Assembly: GCA_018053145.1 (NCBI GenBank)
Contig: JAGPMA010000017.1
Span: 1 to 41,569, forward strand
Origin: Oscillospiraceae bacterium
GTDB lineage: Bacteria > Bacillota > Clostridia > Oscillospirales > Oscillospiraceae
DNA length: 41,569 bases
Direction of reading: 5' to 3'
A program made the translations under genes and the position numbers. A model generated the notes under the pieces. The model did no database searches, was not told the DNA's origin, and was given only the letters and a program-made list of their open reading frames with translations. This document shows, in pieces, positions 19,201-29,059 of this stretch. Each line of letters begins with the position of its first letter. The first letter of the stretch is position 1.

Positions 19201-19955
19201 TCACTTGTCGCAAAGCGTCCGCCGTCGAGCTGAACCATAGGACGAAGCTCGGGAGGAATAACCGGCAGAATGTCGATAACCATCCACTGAGGGTCATTGC
19301 CCGAATGAAGGAAGGCTTCGACGACCTCGAGCCTTTTAACTATCTTTGCTTTCTTCTGACCGGTTGCGTCCTTAAGCTCCGTACGAAGCTCTTCGGAAAG
19401 CTTTTCGCAGTTGATATCGGCCAGAAGCTTTTTGATGGCTTCCGCTCCCATACCGGCATCAAAATCGTTCTCATATTTTTCGCGCATATCGCGGTATTCT
19501 TTTTCGGTGAGGATCTGGTTTTTCTGCAAAGGTGTCATTCCGGGGTCTGTCACTATATAGGAAGCAAAATACAATACTTTTTCAAGAATACGCGGTGTGA
19601 GGTCCAATAGCAGGCCCATTCTGGACGGGATGCCCTTGAAATACCAGATGTGGGAAACCGGTGTTGCAAGCTCAATATGACCCATACGCTCGCGGCGAAC
19701 CTTGGATTTTGTAACCTCAACTCCGCAGCGGTCGCAGATTTTGCCTTTATAACGGATTTTTTTGTACTTTCCGCAATGGCATTCCCAGTCTTTTGTCGGT
19801 CCAAATATTTTTTCGCAGAAAAGTCCGTCACGTTCGGGCTTGAGGGTACGGTAGTTGATGGTTTCAGGTTTTTTAACTTCTCCGAAAGACCAGCTTTTGA
19901 TCATTTCGGGGGAAGCGATGCCAATTTGAATGGCGTCAAAGGTTGCATAGCTCAT
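16224..19955 (-). CDS. rpoC: RNA polymerase subunit beta'
   Basis: Beta' forms the active-site half of RNA polymerase. The 1243-residue protein has the N-terminal zinc ribbon (C59, C61, C74, C77), the catalytic loop [10 protein letters not shown] (D448, D450, D452 chelate the magnesium ions), the bridge-helix and trigger-loop regions and a second zinc site ([13 protein letters not shown]). Length fits the Firmicutes type, which lacks the large inserts of proteobacterial beta'. The ATG overlaps the rpoB stop as ATGA, and its ribosome binding site GAGGAGGT lies within the last codons of rpoB. Confidence 0.98.
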   Translation of the reverse strand: MSYATFDAIQIGIASPEMIKSWSFGEVKKPETINYRTLKPERDGLFCEKIFGPTKDWECHCGKYKKIRYKGKICDRCGVEVTKSKVRRERMGHIELATPVSHIWYFKGIPSRMGLLLDLTPRILEKVLYFASYIVTDPGMTPLQKNQILTEKEYRDMREKYENDFDAGMGAEAIKKLLADINCEKLSEELRTELKDATGQKKAKIVKRLEVVEAFLHSGNDPQWMVIDILPVIPPELRPMVQLDGGRFATSDLNDLYRRVINRNNRLKRLIQLNAPDIIVRNEKRMLQEAVDALIDNGRRGRAVTGANSRALKSLSDMLKGKQGRFRQNLLGKRVDYSGRSVIVVGPELKLYQCGVPKEMAIELFRPFVMKKLVEDGFANNIKSAKKMVDKQQTEVWDALDVVIKEHPVLLNRAPTLHRLGIQAFEPILVEGRALKLHPLVCTAYNADFDGDQMAIHVPLSAEAQAEARILMLSANNLLRPQDGNPVTVPTQDMILGAYYLTFIRMGEYESEMLRVTDSGDTGFEKDSVVPAQELIDANESIVKRVRAGETTLKIAAFEGVRAFSSPNEAIMAYEDGSIGMHSPIRVRVTKTVSGEIRQKLVQTTVGRILYNEPLPQDLGFVDRTNPETMFDYEINFQTGKKQLGVIINKCITKHGFTISAEVLDNIKSLGYKYSTLGAITISIADMTVPKEKKTLIKATEQKVVQIEKQYKRGLITDDERYRLVVAEWEQTTKDVTKALQNNLDEFNPIYMMANSGARGSMNQIRQLAGMRGLMANTAGKTIEIPIKANFREGLSVLEYFISSRGARKGLADTALRTADSGYLTRRLVDVSQDVIIREPDCGTHNGIKATTVYDKGQVVQSFGESIHGRFPLNDIVDPNTGRTIFTTNYMLMKSDAEILEAAGIKEVMVRSVMMCDAKSGVCAKCYGVNLAAGSPVNAGEAVGVIAAQSIGEPGTQLTMRTFHTGGIAGDDITQGLPRVEELFEARKPKKMAVLAEISGKVSIEETKKNAMCAVAVMNAETGETMEFQVPYSAGLLVAAGDIVEKGQPLTSGAYNPHDVLRIIGISECQSYIIQEVQKVYRQQGVDINDKHIEVIVRQMMRKVRVEESGDTDLLSGATVDWNEINDANIEVEKRIAAGETDLKTATCTQTLLGITKASLATESFLSAASFQETTKVLTDAAIKGKVDHLIGLKENVIIGKLIPAGSGLDLYREFHTQTDETIERSSDDYVDLSALVGRTNAL

Positions 19956-22900
19956 ATCTCTACCTCCTCACTTTCTACGATATCGTCGCCCAGGTCCAAA
20001 TCTTCCTCGGCTTTTTCTATAGTAAAGCCTGAGGCCTCAATTTCACTTTCGTCCGGCGGCAGTAAATCGTCGCGGAAGTCCGGTGTGAAGTCATCGTCTT
20101 CGTCTTCATCTCGAAGTTCAATCTCTTCGCCGAACTTATCGAGAACTCTGACGTCAAGGCACAGCGACTGCAGCTCTTTTACAAGAACCTTAAACGACTC
20201 AGGAACACCCGGCTGTGGAATGTTGTGTCCCTTAACGATGCTTTCATAGGTTCTTACACGTCCCGTAACATCGTCGGACTTAACGGTAAGGATTTCTTGC
20301 AGCGTATAAGCAGCGCCGTAAGCCTCGAGCGCCCAAACTTCCATTTCGCCGAAGCGCTGGCCGCCGAACTGAGCTTTTCCGCCCAAAGGTTGCTGTGTAA
20401 CAAGGCTGTAGGGGCCTGTGCTTCTTGCGTGGATTTTATCATCAACCAGATGGTGGAGCTTTAAGAAGTAGACATAGCCGACAGTAACGGGGTTATCGAA
20501 GGCTCTGCCGGTACGTCCGTCGTAAAGCACGCTCTTTCCGTCATCACGCAAGCCCGCAAGCTTAAGCGTATCACGGATTTCCTCTTCGTTTGCGCCGTTA
20601 AAGATTGGCGTTGCAACCTTCCAACCCAGAGCGTGAGCAGCATAGCCCAGATGGACTTCCAGAACCTGTCCGATATTCATTCGGGAAGGAACACCCAGAG
20701 GGTTCAAAACTATGTCAAGCGGGGTGCCGTCCGGCAGATAGGGCATATCTTCTTTCGGAAGAATACGGGATACAACGCCCTTGTTTCCGTGACGTCCGGC
20801 CATCTTGTCGCCGACGGAGATTTTACGCTTCTGTGCGATATAAACACGCACGACCTCGTTAACACCTGGGGATAGCTCATCCCCTGCTTCACGGGTAAAG
20901 CGCTTAACATCGACGATTATTCCGGATTCGCCGTGAGGAACCTTCAGTGAGGTGTCGCGAACCTCTCTCGCCTTTTCGCCGAAGATTGCGCGAAGCAGTC
21001 TTTCCTCTGCGGTAAGGTCGGTTTCGCCCTTTGGCGTAACCTTGCCGACAAGTATATCGCCGCTGTGGACCTCGGCTCCGATGCAGATTCTTCCGCCTTC
21101 GTCGAGATATTTGAGAGCGTCTTCTCCGACGCCGGGGATATCTCGAGTGATTTCCTCCGGTCCGAGCTTTGTGTCACGCGCATCGCACTCATATTCTTCA
21201 ACGTGAAGCGAAGTAAAGGTGTCCTCCATTACAAGACGCTCGTTAAGCAGGATAGCATCTTCGTAGTTGTAGCCTTCCCATGTCATAAAGCCGACAAGTA
21301 TGTTCTTGCCGAGTGAAATTTCACCGTTGCTGGTTGCAGGGCCGTCTGTGATAACGTCATCCTTTTTAACCCGTTCTCCGACTTTAACAATTGGACGTTG
21401 GTTAATGCAGGTACCCTGGTTACTTCTGGCATATTTAATAATCCTGTAGTCCTTGTTTTCGCCGCTGTCATATTTAATAGCGATATTATTGGCGGAAACC
21501 TTGGTAACAATGCCTTCACCCTCGGCTGTAAGAACGACCTTTGAGTCAACGGCACATCTATGTTCAATACCCGTTGCAACGATGGGCTGCTCCGTTGTCA
21601 TAAGCGGAACTGCCTGACGCTGCATGTTCGCACCCATCAGAGCACGGTTTGCGTCATCGTTTTCGAGGAATGGAATCATGGCGGTAGCGATCGAAATCAT
21701 CATGCGGGGCGAAATATCGATATAGTCGACACGGTCACGGTCAACCTCAATGATTTCGTCACGATGACGGCAGGTAATACGCTCGTTAAAGAGGCAGCCG
21801 TTCTCGTCGAGCGGCTCAGTCGCCTGCGCAACGATATATTGGTCTTCCAAATCCGCCGTTAGGTAATCGATTTGATCGGAAACAAAATGCGTTTGCTTAT
21901 CCACGCGGCGATACGGTGCAATTAGGAAGCCGTATTCATTAACGCGGGCATAGCTTGAAAGATAGGAAATAAGTCCGATGTTCGGACCTTCAGGCGTTTC
22001 GATGGGGCACATACGGCCATAATGGCTGTAATGTACGTCGCGGACATCAAAGCTTGCGCGCTCACGGGACAGACCGCCGGGTCCGAGTGCGGACATACGG
22101 CGCTTATGCGTAAGCTCCGCAAGGGGGTTTGTCTGGTCCATGAACTGCGAAAGGGGTGACGAACCGAAAAACTCTTTGATGGCCGCCGTTACGGGACGGA
22201 TGTTGATAAGGCTCTGCGGTGTAACGATGTCGAGATCCTGCAGGGTCATGCGCTCACGGATAACGCGCTCCATTCGTGAAAAACCGATACGGAACTGGTT
22301 TTGCAGAAGTTCGCCAACACAGCGGATGCGACGGTTGCCCAGATGGTCTATATCGTCCGGCTCGCCGATTCCGTAGAACAGGCCGAGAAGATAGTTGACA
22401 GAGGAATAAATATCGTCAACTATAATGTGCTTCGGGATTAGGTCGTCGAGGCTTACAAGGATAGCATCCTTCAGGTCCTCGCCCTTATATTCTTCCATAA
22501 GGCGCTTTAAAACGATGAAACGCACCTTTTCTTTGATACCGATTTCTTTGGGGTCGAAATCAACAAAGTTGGCCATATCTACCATTCCGTTTGAAAAGAC
22601 TCGAATTTCTTTTCCGTCGGCTTTTATAACAGCGTCGATAACGCCCTTACGCTCCAGCTCCTCGGCTCTGTCACGAGTAATCAGCTCTCCCGCTTCTGCA
22701 ATTATCTCGCCGGTCATCGGGTCGGTAATAGGCATAGCAAGATAATGTCCCGTAAGACGGGGACGAAGTGTGAGCTTCTTGTTGAATTTGTAACGGCCAA
22801 CGCTTGAAATATCGTAACGCCGCTTGTCGAAAAAAAGACCTTCAAGCAAGGTTTCGGCACTGTCGACAGTTGGGGGGTCGCCGGGACGAAGCTTGCGATA

Positions 22901-23662
22901 GATTTCGATGAGGGACTCCTCTCTGGAAAGGCAGGCGTCCTTTTCGATAGTTGCAACAATGCGCTCATCATTGCCGAAAATCTCGCGCAGCTGGTCGTTT
23001 GTAACAGCTCCGTTGGCACCGCCCGCGCAGGAAAGCCACGTAAAAGGCTTGTCCTCACTGCGGCGCCCGATAGCTCTCAGAAGCCAGGTAACAGGGATTT
23101 TTCTGTTTTTATCGATTCGTGCATAGAACACATCGTTTAAATCGGTTTCGTATTCAAGCCATGCGCCGTGGTAAGGAATAATTGTTGTGCCGCAGATACA
23201 GGAGCCAGTTTTGTCAATTTTTCTGTCGTAGTAGATACCGGGTGAGCGAACGATTTGGGAAACGATAACACGCTCCGCACCGTTTATGATGAATGTTCCG
23301 CTTTCTGTCATGAGCGGAAAATCGCCCATAAACACTTCCTGCTCTTTGATTTCCTCGGTTTCTCTATTGCGAAGACGAACGCCGACCTTTAAGGGTGCTG
23401 CGTACGTTGCGTCACGCGCTTTGCACTCCTCTTCGGTGTACTTAGGCTTTTCATTCATGGAATAGTCCACGAAGCTCAGTTCGAGATTCCCCGAATAGTC
23501 CGTAACCGAATCCACATCAGAAAAGACCTCACGCAGTCCTTCCTCAAGAAACCACTTGTAGGATTCCTTCTGGATTTCCAAAAGATTTGGCATCTCCTGA
23601 ATTTCCGTGGTTCGTGCGAAGCTTTTTCTAAGGGTCTTTCCGTACAGAACGTCCTTTGGCAT
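19952..23662 (-). CDS. rpoB: RNA polymerase subunit beta
   Basis: Beta is the other large catalytic subunit of RNA polymerase. The 1236-residue protein has the rifampicin pocket ([19 protein letters not shown], followed by SALGPGGL). The residues equivalent to E. coli D516, H526 and S531 are unchanged, so I infer sensitivity to rifampicin. The C-terminus carries a long acidic tail (EDEDDDF onward) of the kind seen in Clostridia. The ATG at 23662 has AAGGAG nine bases upstream. rplJ and rplL are not upstream; instead a divergent glycosyltransferase gene and a dedicated promoter are. Confidence 0.98.
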   Translation of the reverse strand: MPKDVLYGKTLRKSFARTTEIQEMPNLLEIQKESYKWFLEEGLREVFSDVDSVTDYSGNLELSFVDYSMNEKPKYTEEECKARDATYAAPLKVGVRLRNRETEEIKEQEVFMGDFPLMTESGTFIINGAERVIVSQIVRSPGIYYDRKIDKTGSCICGTTIIPYHGAWLEYETDLNDVFYARIDKNRKIPVTWLLRAIGRRSEDKPFTWLSCAGGANGAVTNDQLREIFGNDERIVATIEKDACLSREESLIEIYRKLRPGDPPTVDSAETLLEGLFFDKRRYDISSVGRYKFNKKLTLRPRLTGHYLAMPITDPMTGEIIAEAGELITRDRAEELERKGVIDAVIKADGKEIRVFSNGMVDMANFVDFDPKEIGIKEKVRFIVLKRLMEEYKGEDLKDAILVSLDDLIPKHIIVDDIYSSVNYLLGLFYGIGEPDDIDHLGNRRIRCVGELLQNQFRIGFSRMERVIRERMTLQDLDIVTPQSLINIRPVTAAIKEFFGSSPLSQFMDQTNPLAELTHKRRMSALGPGGLSRERASFDVRDVHYSHYGRMCPIETPEGPNIGLISYLSSYARVNEYGFLIAPYRRVDKQTHFVSDQIDYLTADLEDQYIVAQATEPLDENGCLFNERITCRHRDEIIEVDRDRVDYIDISPRMMISIATAMIPFLENDDANRALMGANMQRQAVPLMTTEQPIVATGIEHRCAVDSKVVLTAEGEGIVTKVSANNIAIKYDSGENKDYRIIKYARSNQGTCINQRPIVKVGERVKKDDVITDGPATSNGEISLGKNILVGFMTWEGYNYEDAILLNERLVMEDTFTSLHVEEYECDARDTKLGPEEITRDIPGVGEDALKYLDEGGRICIGAEVHSGDILVGKVTPKGETDLTAEERLLRAIFGEKAREVRDTSLKVPHGESGIIVDVKRFTREAGDELSPGVNEVVRVYIAQKRKISVGDKMAGRHGNKGVVSRILPKEDMPYLPDGTPLDIVLNPLGVPSRMNIGQVLEVHLGYAAHALGWKVATPIFNGANEEEIRDTLKLAGLRDDGKSVLYDGRTGRAFDNPVTVGYVYFLKLHHLVDDKIHARSTGPYSLVTQQPLGGKAQFGGQRFGEMEVWALEAYGAAYTLQEILTVKSDDVTGRVRTYESIVKGHNIPQPGVPESFKVLVKELQSLCLDVRVLDKFGEEIELRDEDEDDDFTPDFRDDLLPPDESEIEASGFTIEKAEEDLDLGDDIVESEEVEI

Positions 23663-23827
23663 TGGCCATCACTCCTTGCTTTCTATTGTCTATGCGTCTA
23701 GCTTGATACGCCCGGATAAGTTGTTAGCAATTGCAAATACGATATTGCATTTTTTTGAAATGCTGATAATATATAAGCATACGGTGAAAAATGGATAGCT
23801 GTTCCCTGTTCACACACGTAGTGTGTT

Positions 23828-23857
23828 ATTATATCAGCATTTTTCATAATTTGTCAA
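23828..23857 (-). promoter_or_regulatory. Promoter of rpoB-rpoC
   Basis: On the minus strand a perfect TTGACA (23852-23857), an 18-bp spacer and a perfect TATAAT (23828-23833) predict a start near 23821 and a leader of about 160 nt. The 392-bp divergent gap 23663-24054 is accounted for by this promoter and the plus-strand promoter at 23963-23991. Confidence 0.9.
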
Positions 23858-23962
23858 TAGTAACCTATTAATTTTGTGTATTATTTTTGCGGTGGGGATG
23901 AAGTTTCTCAGCCGCTATTTTTTATGCCGAACAATAATATTCTTCAGTAGGCGTTTTCCGCT

Positions 23963-23991
23963 TGAATCGTCCTCGCTTTTAGAATATACTC
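23963..23991 (+). promoter_or_regulatory. Promoter for the mannosyltransferase-like gene
   Basis: TTGAAT (23963-23968), a 17-bp spacer and TATACT (23986-23991) lie about 65 bp before the start codon. Confidence 0.6.
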
Positions 23992-24054
23992 TTTAATACA
24001 GCTTTTGCTCCGAGGATTTCGCTTTCTTTCGCCATTATGCAACGGAGGCTTTTT

Positions 24055-25272
24055 ATGGAAATTCGAACAATGCTCATTTTTGGGCTTATAATGATAACGT
24101 CTCTTCTCATCCCGTGGTATTCAGGTCTGCTAAAGAAGAACAGCTACTTATATATCTCCGTGATTGCTATTGGTCTGGCTTTTGCTCTTCGCGGCGGACA
24201 AATGAATTATCAAAGCGGCGATTACAACACCTTTCTCGTCAATTGGGTTAACTATTTCAGAACCAACGGCGGTTTTTATGGCTTTTCAGAGAGTGTCGGA
24301 AACTATAATGTGCCCTATCTTTACTTTCTCGCGCTATTTTCATATATACCCTTAAATGACCTCTACTTAATTAAGCTTCTATCAATATTCTTCGATGTTG
24401 TTTTGGCCTTCGGCATGATGAAGCTGAGCTCAGTTTTCACCCGCAGCGTTCCAAAGCAACTCGCCGCCTACCTAATAACGCTTCTGCTTCCGACTGTTAT
24501 TATTAACGGTGCCATGTGGGGGCAATGTGACAGCATCTATACAGCCCTCGCTGTTCTGGCCTTGTGGCTTGCACTCACAGACAGGCCAAAGCTGTCGATG
24601 GTGTTCATGGCTCTCTCCTTCGGGTTTAAGCTTCAGGCGATATTCATTATGCCTGTGTTCCTTGTTTTGCTGTTCGCTAAAAGAATCAAGTTTCGGCACT
24701 TCTTCATCTTCCCCATTACTTATGTAATCGAGATTCTGCCTGCCGTTTTATTCGGAAGACCTTTTATGGACACGCTCATGCTGTATTTCAATCAGGCGGA
24801 TTCTGTCGGTACAGGCCTAAACTACAACTCCCCCTCATTCTTTGCCATGGTTTCCGGAGAGGTTAATGTTGCTGCCCTGTCGGCCGTTGGAGTTGCCGTG
24901 GCTTTTCTGTTTGTTTTCGGTATATTGATTTGGGCGTGGTACAAACGTGAAAACTTGAATAATGAAGCCATCTTGGGCATCGTCATTCTTTTTGCGGTAG
25001 GCATCCCGTTTATCCTCCCCCATATGCATGACAGATACTTCTTTATGCTTGATGTCCTTGCTCTTTTACCGGCCGTTCTATGGTTTGGTTACGTGCCTGT
25101 GACCTTATTCGCTTCCTTTGCCTCGCTTTTATGCTATTACTCATATTTCAACAACGCATATCTTCTTCCTCTGCGTTATGGGTCCTTCGCGCTTATCGCA
25201 GTTTTGCTGATATTTTTGACCTTTACCGCTGAAAAGCTTAATTCTCGCAGGTATGACGAATTCTTATCTTAA
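24055..25272 (+). CDS. Gpi18-like integral membrane mannosyltransferase (GT-C fold)
   Basis: The 405-residue protein is mostly hydrophobic with about ten or more predicted membrane helices. It carries features I associate with the Gpi18-like/GT87-type GT-C glycosyltransferases: an acidic residue in the first outer loop (SGDYNTFLVNW, D56), the MWGQCDS motif (residues 154-160), and HMHDRYFF near the C-terminus. Such enzymes transfer sugars from polyprenyl-phosphate donors on the outer membrane face, for example onto a lipid or surface polymer. Substrate and acceptor are unknown. ATG 24055 follows ACGGAGGCTTTTT; the upstream ATG at 24037 has no such site. Confidence 0.78.
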   Translation: MEIRTMLIFGLIMITSLLIPWYSGLLKKNSYLYISVIAIGLAFALRGGQMNYQSGDYNTFLVNWVNYFRTNGGFYGFSESVGNYNVPYLYFLALFSYIPLNDLYLIKLLSIFFDVVLAFGMMKLSSVFTRSVPKQLAAYLITLLLPTVIINGAMWGQCDSIYTALAVLALWLALTDRPKLSMVFMALSFGFKLQAIFIMPVFLVLLFAKRIKFRHFFIFPITYVIEILPAVLFGRPFMDTLMLYFNQADSVGTGLNYNSPSFFAMVSGEVNVAALSAVGVAVAFLFVFGILIWAWYKRENLNNEAILGIVILFAVGIPFILPHMHDRYFFMLDVLALLPAVLWFGYVPVTLFASFASLLCYYSYFNNAYLLPLRYGSFALIAVLLIFLTFTAEKLNSRRYDEFLS

Positions 25273-25287
25273 ATTTTCATTTTGATG

Positions 25288-25315
25288 TTGACAAAACGCT
25301 CATTTCTGCTATAAT
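25288..25315 (+). promoter_or_regulatory. Promoter for tRNA-Leu
   Basis: Perfect TTGACA (25288-25293) and perfect TATAAT (25310-25315) are separated by 16 bp, ending 32 bp before the tRNA gene. Confidence 0.85.
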
Positions 25316-25347
25316 AACCCTTGCGTCCGCTTTGCGGATGTAGATTT

Positions 25348-25432
25348 GCGAGAGTGCTGGAACCGGTAGACAGGCACGTTTGAGGGGCGTGTGTCAACTG
25401 ACGTGGGCGTTCAAGTCGCCTCTCTCGCACCA
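25348..25432 (+). tRNA. tRNA-Leu (anticodon GAG)
   Basis: The 85-nt sequence folds as a class II tRNA. The acceptor stem is GCGAGAG with CTCTCGC, followed by A and an encoded CCA. The anticodon loop TTGAGGG gives anticodon GAG. There is a long variable arm (GTC-AACT-GAC) and a T arm GGGCG / CGCCT with loop TTCAAGT. Confidence 0.95.
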
Positions 25433-25436
25433 ATAG

Positions 25437-25470
25437 CGGCACGCAGTTAATCTGTGTGCCGTTTTTGTTT
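25437..25470 (+). terminator. Terminator after tRNA-Leu
   Basis: A 10-bp stem (CGGCACGCAG / CTGTGTGCCG, one G-T pair) with a 5-nt loop is followed by TTTTTGTTTT. Confidence 0.92.
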
Positions 25471-25496
25471 TATTCGAGTTAGGAACGAGAAATAAT

Positions 25497-26210
25497 ATGA
25501 CAAAAGAAAAAACTGAAATAGACGGAATACCCGCAGTTTTGTGGGGGAATAAATCCGACAGTATGTTTATTGCTGTACACGGAAGCTTCTCCAACAAAGA
25601 GGACACGGTAATCGCCATTTTTGCCGATGAAGCGGTTTCCCGCGGTTATCAAGTCCTGAGCTTTGATTTGCCTGAACACGGCGAGCGAAAGGATACGCCC
25701 ACTGCCTGTTCAGTTCAAAACTGTGTTCATGACCTTGATATAATAATGCGCTTCGCTCAGTGTCAATCAAAAAACATCAGTGTCTTTGCTTGCAGCATGG
25801 GTGCCTATTTTTCCTTACTCTCCTATGCTAATCTGCCATTAAAACAAACTTTTTTCCTTTCTCCTGTCACAGATATGGAAAGAATAATCCGCAGCATGAT
25901 GCAAACTTTCAACATTAGCGAAGAACGGCTGGAGTCTGAAAGAGAAATTCCAACTCCGGCAGGCCAAACGCTGTACTGGGACTATTTTCATTATGTCGTC
26001 ACCCACCCAATTACAAGCTGGTCAAGCCCCACATCTATACTCTATGGCTCCCTCGATTTTCTTTGCGAGGAGGCCGTCGTTAGGGCTTTTGCAAAAACCT
26101 TCGGTTGTGAGCTTAAAATAATGGGAAACGGCGAACACTACTTTCACACTGCCGAGCAGCTTGCTTTTTTCACTCAATGGCTCAAGGATGCTTTGGTGTC
26201 TCCACTTTAA
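25497..26210 (+). CDS. Alpha/beta hydrolase
   Basis: The 237-residue protein has an alpha/beta-hydrolase fold. The oxyanion HG is at residues 28-29 (IAVHGSF). The nucleophile elbow is C-S-M-G with S100 (FACSMGAYF; the usual first Gly is replaced by Ala or Cys). A probable acid lies in YGSLDFL and the catalytic His in GNGEHYFH. The substrate is unknown; small-ester or peptide hydrolysis is typical. The ribosome binding site is weak (AGGAACGAG). Transcription may come from read-through of the tRNA-Leu promoter or a promoter I cannot see. The HAD gene follows 90 bp downstream. Confidence 0.85.
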   Translation: MTKEKTEIDGIPAVLWGNKSDSMFIAVHGSFSNKEDTVIAIFADEAVSRGYQVLSFDLPEHGERKDTPTACSVQNCVHDLDIIMRFAQCQSKNISVFACSMGAYFSLLSYANLPLKQTFFLSPVTDMERIIRSMMQTFNISEERLESEREIPTPAGQTLYWDYFHYVVTHPITSWSSPTSILYGSLDFLCEEAVVRAFAKTFGCELKIMGNGEHYFHTAEQLAFFTQWLKDALVSPL

Positions 26211-26300
26211 GCCTCGTGCCAATTCACTTGATTTCAATATCAACAAATGATACACTAATACCATAATTTCAGCAATTTTATATCCATTCAAGGAGTAAAC

Positions 26301-26951
26301 ATGAGAAAGTACAAATACGTTTTTTGGGATTTAGACGGAACAATAAGTGACTCTGCCCCAGGAATCATCCATTCTGTTACCTACGCTCTGGAGCACATGG
26401 GAACGAAGGTTCCGGACCTTGATAAGCTCAAAAAATTTGTCGGTCCTCCCCTTTCGGAATCCTTTAGTCTGTACGTGGGTGATTCGAAGGAAAAGGTTAA
26501 TGCGGCTGTCAATTATTTTCGCGAGTATTACGAGAAGACGGGCATTTACGAAAATGAGATGTACAATGGAATTGAGGAGCTTCTGATTAAGCTCCGTGAC
26601 GCAGGCTACATTTCCGTTCTCGCCACTTCAAAGCCCGAGCCCCATGCGATAACTATTCTCAAAAGATACGGCATCGACAACTATTTTCAATACATTGCCG
26701 GCAGCACCTTTGACGAAACCAGAACAAAAAAGGCCGAGGTCATTGCATATGCTCTGGAAGCTTGCGGGATTACGGACAAATCTCAGGTCATTATGATTGG
26801 TGACCGCTCTCACGACGTAATCGGTGCCAAGGAAAACAACCTCGACTGTATCGGTGTGCTTTACGGCTACGGCGACAGACCTGAGCTTGAAGAAGCAGGT
26901 GTAATCGCAATCGCCGCCGATTTAAACGAGCTTGCAAGCATTTTAATTTAG
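26301..26951 (+). CDS. HAD-family phosphatase, phosphoglycolate phosphatase-like
   Basis: The 216-residue protein has all four HAD motifs: DLDGTISDS (I, nucleophile Asp), ATSKP (II), the Lys in RTKKAEVI (III) and GDRSHDVIGA (IV). A C1 cap of about 65 residues after motif I places it with the Gph/PpaX group of small-molecule phosphatases. The exact substrate cannot be told. The ATG has CAAGGAGTAAAC upstream. It ends 20 bp before a bidirectional terminator. Confidence 0.9.
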   Translation: MRKYKYVFWDLDGTISDSAPGIIHSVTYALEHMGTKVPDLDKLKKFVGPPLSESFSLYVGDSKEKVNAAVNYFREYYEKTGIYENEMYNGIEELLIKLRDAGYISVLATSKPEPHAITILKRYGIDNYFQYIAGSTFDETRTKKAEVIAYALEACGITDKSQVIMIGDRSHDVIGAKENNLDCIGVLYGYGDRPELEEAGVIAIAADLNELASILI

Positions 26952-26970
26952 CTTAAACACGAATACACTT

Positions 26971-27010
26971 AATTGGTGGTAAGAATTAAATTTTTACCAC
27001 CAATTTGCTT
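26971..27010. terminator. Bidirectional terminator between the HAD and ABC-2 permease genes
   Basis: A 12-bp stem (AATTGGTGGTAA / TTACCACCAATT, 26971-26982 with 26994-27005) extends with weaker A-T pairs toward a small loop. On the plus strand it is followed by TGCTTTT. It sits between two convergent genes. Confidence 0.75.
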
Positions 27011-27019
27011 TTAATACGG

Positions 27020-27763
27020 TTATGTATTTGCGCTGTCGCTGTTCATTTTATGTGTAAACACAACAATCGCCAGCACGGTCAGCGCAGCTGCGTAGCCGAT
27101 AACCCACCAAAGGTCGGGAAAAACTGCGGAATAGTTTCCGGCAAGCGCCGCTCTTCCCGCGTTTACAGCATGAATAAACGGCAGAGCTTCCGCTATTGAC
27201 TTAAAAGCGCCTCCAACCAGGTTTACATCAAACCATGTGCCCGAAAGCCACGCCGAAAGGTTAGTCAGCAGCGCACCGCAGACGCCGCCAACCTGTTTGT
27301 CGTTAAATACGCTTCCGCAAAGAAGGCCAATCGCAATGAACACCACCGCAGCCGGTATAAGAACAACAATTGTCATAAGAATACTCACTGTTGCTTCAAG
27401 CCCAAGAAACAGCGCGACGATAAAACAGACCACAATCTGTGCGATTGCCAACGGAAGAAGCGGAATCGTGTACCCCAGAATGAAATTGCTTGCTGTCAGC
27501 GGCGAGGTAAAAAGCCGCAGCATGAACGAGCTTGCTCTGTCCTTTGCAATCAGCGTACCGGAAAACAGCGAAATGAACGAAAGCCCGAAAACGGCTATAC
27601 CCGGCGTAAGCTGATTAACCTCAAAGAGAGAAACGGGAATGTTCGATTGTATCATCGAAAGCAAGAGCAGCAGAACAACGGGAAAGCCCAAGCCAAAAGC
27701 AATATTAAGCTTATCCCTTATCATCTCGTTATAATTACGGAGGGCAAATGCTCTTGTTCTCAT
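27020..27763 (-). CDS. ABC-2 type transporter permease
   Basis: The 247-residue protein has about six hydrophobic segments and the ABC-2 membrane-domain layout: an N-terminal cytoplasmic stretch (RAFALRNYNEMIRDKLN), a first helix, then a group of helices with FGLSFISLFSGTLIAKDR and a C-terminal helix. It partners the ATPase just upstream, whose stop overlaps its ATG by 4 bp. Such pairs export drugs, lipids or peptides; the substrate is unknown. Confidence 0.88.
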   Translation of the reverse strand: MRTRAFALRNYNEMIRDKLNIAFGLGFPVVLLLLLSMIQSNIPVSLFEVNQLTPGIAVFGLSFISLFSGTLIAKDRASSFMLRLFTSPLTASNFILGYTIPLLPLAIAQIVVCFIVALFLGLEATVSILMTIVVLIPAAVVFIAIGLLCGSVFNDKQVGGVCGALLTNLSAWLSGTWFDVNLVGGAFKSIAEALPFIHAVNAGRAALAGNYSAVFPDLWWVIGYAAALTVLAIVVFTHKMNSDSANT

Positions 27764-28491
27764 AATACAGCCTCCTTTCCCACGAAAGTTAAAAACGCGT
27801 CCTCAAAGCTTTCGGTGTTTGCCTGTGCAAGCAGTTCTTTCGCTGTACCAAGCGCTTTAAGCTTGCCCTGAGACATTATTCCGATTCTATCAGCAAGTGC
27901 TTCTGCTTCCTCAAGATAGTGGGTTGTGAGGATTATGGTAATCTTTCCATTGAGCTCTGTGATAAGCTTCCAAAGCTCCCGACGCGCAATTACGTCAAGC
28001 CCGAGCGTCGGTTCATCCAAAAAGAGAATCTGAGGCTCGGAAATAAGCGCCATTGCAATACTCAGTCGTCTTTGCCAGCCGCCCGAAAGGGTTTTCGCTT
28101 TATCCTCGGCAATTTCGTCCATGCCAAAGGATTTAATCATCTCAGCCGCCTTTTCTTTTGCGGCTTTTTTGTCATGCCCATAGATTCCGTATATCAGCTC
28201 AAGATTTTCCCTTACGGACAAATTTGGTGCAACGGCAGTTTCCTGCGGAGAAACATTAATTTTTTGTTTTACCGCCATGGGCGCGTCTAAAATACTGTCG
28301 CCCAACAAAACCGCGTCACCGCCGGATGGCTTTGACAGGCAGGAAAGCATTTTTATTGTTGTGGTCTTCCCCGCTCCGTTTACACCAAGAAGAGCAAAAA
28401 GCTCGCCCTGCTCAATCGTAAGATTAAGTGCATCTACCACTGTTTTATCTTTGTATTTCTTCGTAAGCACTCTTGTTTCGATTGCTATCAT
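27760..28491 (-). CDS. ABC transporter ATP-binding protein (ABC-2 exporter)
   Basis: The 243-residue ATPase has Walker A GVNGAGKTTT, signature LSGGWQRRLSIAMAL, Walker B ILFLDEPTLGLD and switch His in LTTHYLEEAE, matching the CcmA/multidrug subfamily (DRA type). Its ends overlap both neighbours by 4 bp (ATGA), so AbrB-type regulator, ATPase and permease form one coupled operon. Confidence 0.93.
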   Translation of the reverse strand: MIAIETRVLTKKYKDKTVVDALNLTIEQGELFALLGVNGAGKTTTIKMLSCLSKPSGGDAVLLGDSILDAPMAVKQKINVSPQETAVAPNLSVRENLELIYGIYGHDKKAAKEKAAEMIKSFGMDEIAEDKAKTLSGGWQRRLSIAMALISEPQILFLDEPTLGLDVIARRELWKLITELNGKITIILTTHYLEEAEALADRIGIMSQGKLKALGTAKELLAQANTESFEDAFLTFVGKEAVL

Positions 28492-28787
28492 TTTTCTTTT
28501 TCCTCGCTTTCCGCGTTTTTCTTTATCACCTCCGCAAACTCCTCCAAATGCTCAGGGTCTTCATAGGGATAAACCTCCCTGCCTTTTCCGGCAAAAATAG
28601 CATCTGCGATTTTTACCAGTACATTTTGACGTTCAATGGCAATCCCTCTTGCAGGGTGAGCCATTATCATAAGTGATTGCCCCGGTTCAATATCAAACAT
28701 ATCCCTAATTTCTTTTGGAATAACAATCTGCCCTTTGGGGCCAACTTTTACTGTACCCATATAGGGTTTTGCGTCCTTTTTTTTCAT
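28488..28787 (-). CDS. AbrB/SpoVT-type DNA-binding regulator
   Basis: The 99-residue protein has an N-terminal swapped-hairpin domain of the AbrB/SpoVT family (MGTVKVGPKGQIVIPKEIRD, then MFDIEPGQSLMIMAH) and a charged C-terminal helix. Such proteins are dimeric transition-state regulators or antitoxin-like repressors. As first gene of an exporter operon it probably controls that operon. Its promoter carries three tandem TTATAC elements (see 28825-28848). The start ATG 28787 follows AAAGGAGTTAAGCCAT. Confidence 0.88.
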   Translation of the reverse strand: MKKKDAKPYMGTVKVGPKGQIVIPKEIRDMFDIEPGQSLMIMAHPARGIAIERQNVLVKIADAIFAGKGREVYPYEDPEHLEEFAEVIKKNAESEEKEK

Positions 28788-28824
28788 ATGGCTTAACTCC
28801 TTTTGTGGTTCTTTGTGGCATTAG

Positions 28825-28848
28825 TTATACTTGTTATACTTTTTATAC
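28825..28848. promoter_or_regulatory. Three tandem TTATAC repeats, possible AbrB-type operator
   Basis: TTATAC occurs at 28825-28830, 28834-28839 and 28843-28848, an exact 9-bp period. The third copy overlaps the -10 box of the regulator's promoter. Placement suggests autoregulation; binding is inferred. Confidence 0.5.
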
Positions 28849-28870
28849 CACATTACATTTGGTTTGTAAA
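28842..28870 (-). promoter_or_regulatory. Promoter of the AbrB-type regulator / ABC exporter operon
   Basis: On the minus strand, TTTACA (28865-28870), a 17-bp spacer and TATAAA (28842-28847) lie about 55 bp before the start codon. Confidence 0.7.
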
Positions 28871-28974
28871 GGTTGACTTCAACATTTTCGGACTTCAAAA
28901 TATGTGTACAAAAGCCCATATTGGGGAAGGATTAATTTAGTAAATTATATACCAATACAGTTTTTAACATTCTG

Positions 28975-29003
28975 TTGACTACTACATCGGTATAGTGTAT
29001 AAT
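28975..29003 (+). promoter_or_regulatory. Promoter of the degV gene
   Basis: TTGACT (28975-28980), a 17-bp spacer and a perfect TATAAT (28998-29003) lie about 55 bp before the start codon. Confidence 0.88.
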
Positions 29004-29059
29004 CATTTCAAATAACTTCAAATCTAATTATTAATACCATTTTGGAAGGTTGATTGTTT

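Noticed and set aside
24055-25272. Polysaccharide polymerase (Wzy/EpsG-like)
   Set aside because: The WGQCDS motif and HDRYFF near the end fit Gpi18-like GT-C enzymes better, although the distinction is by eye only.
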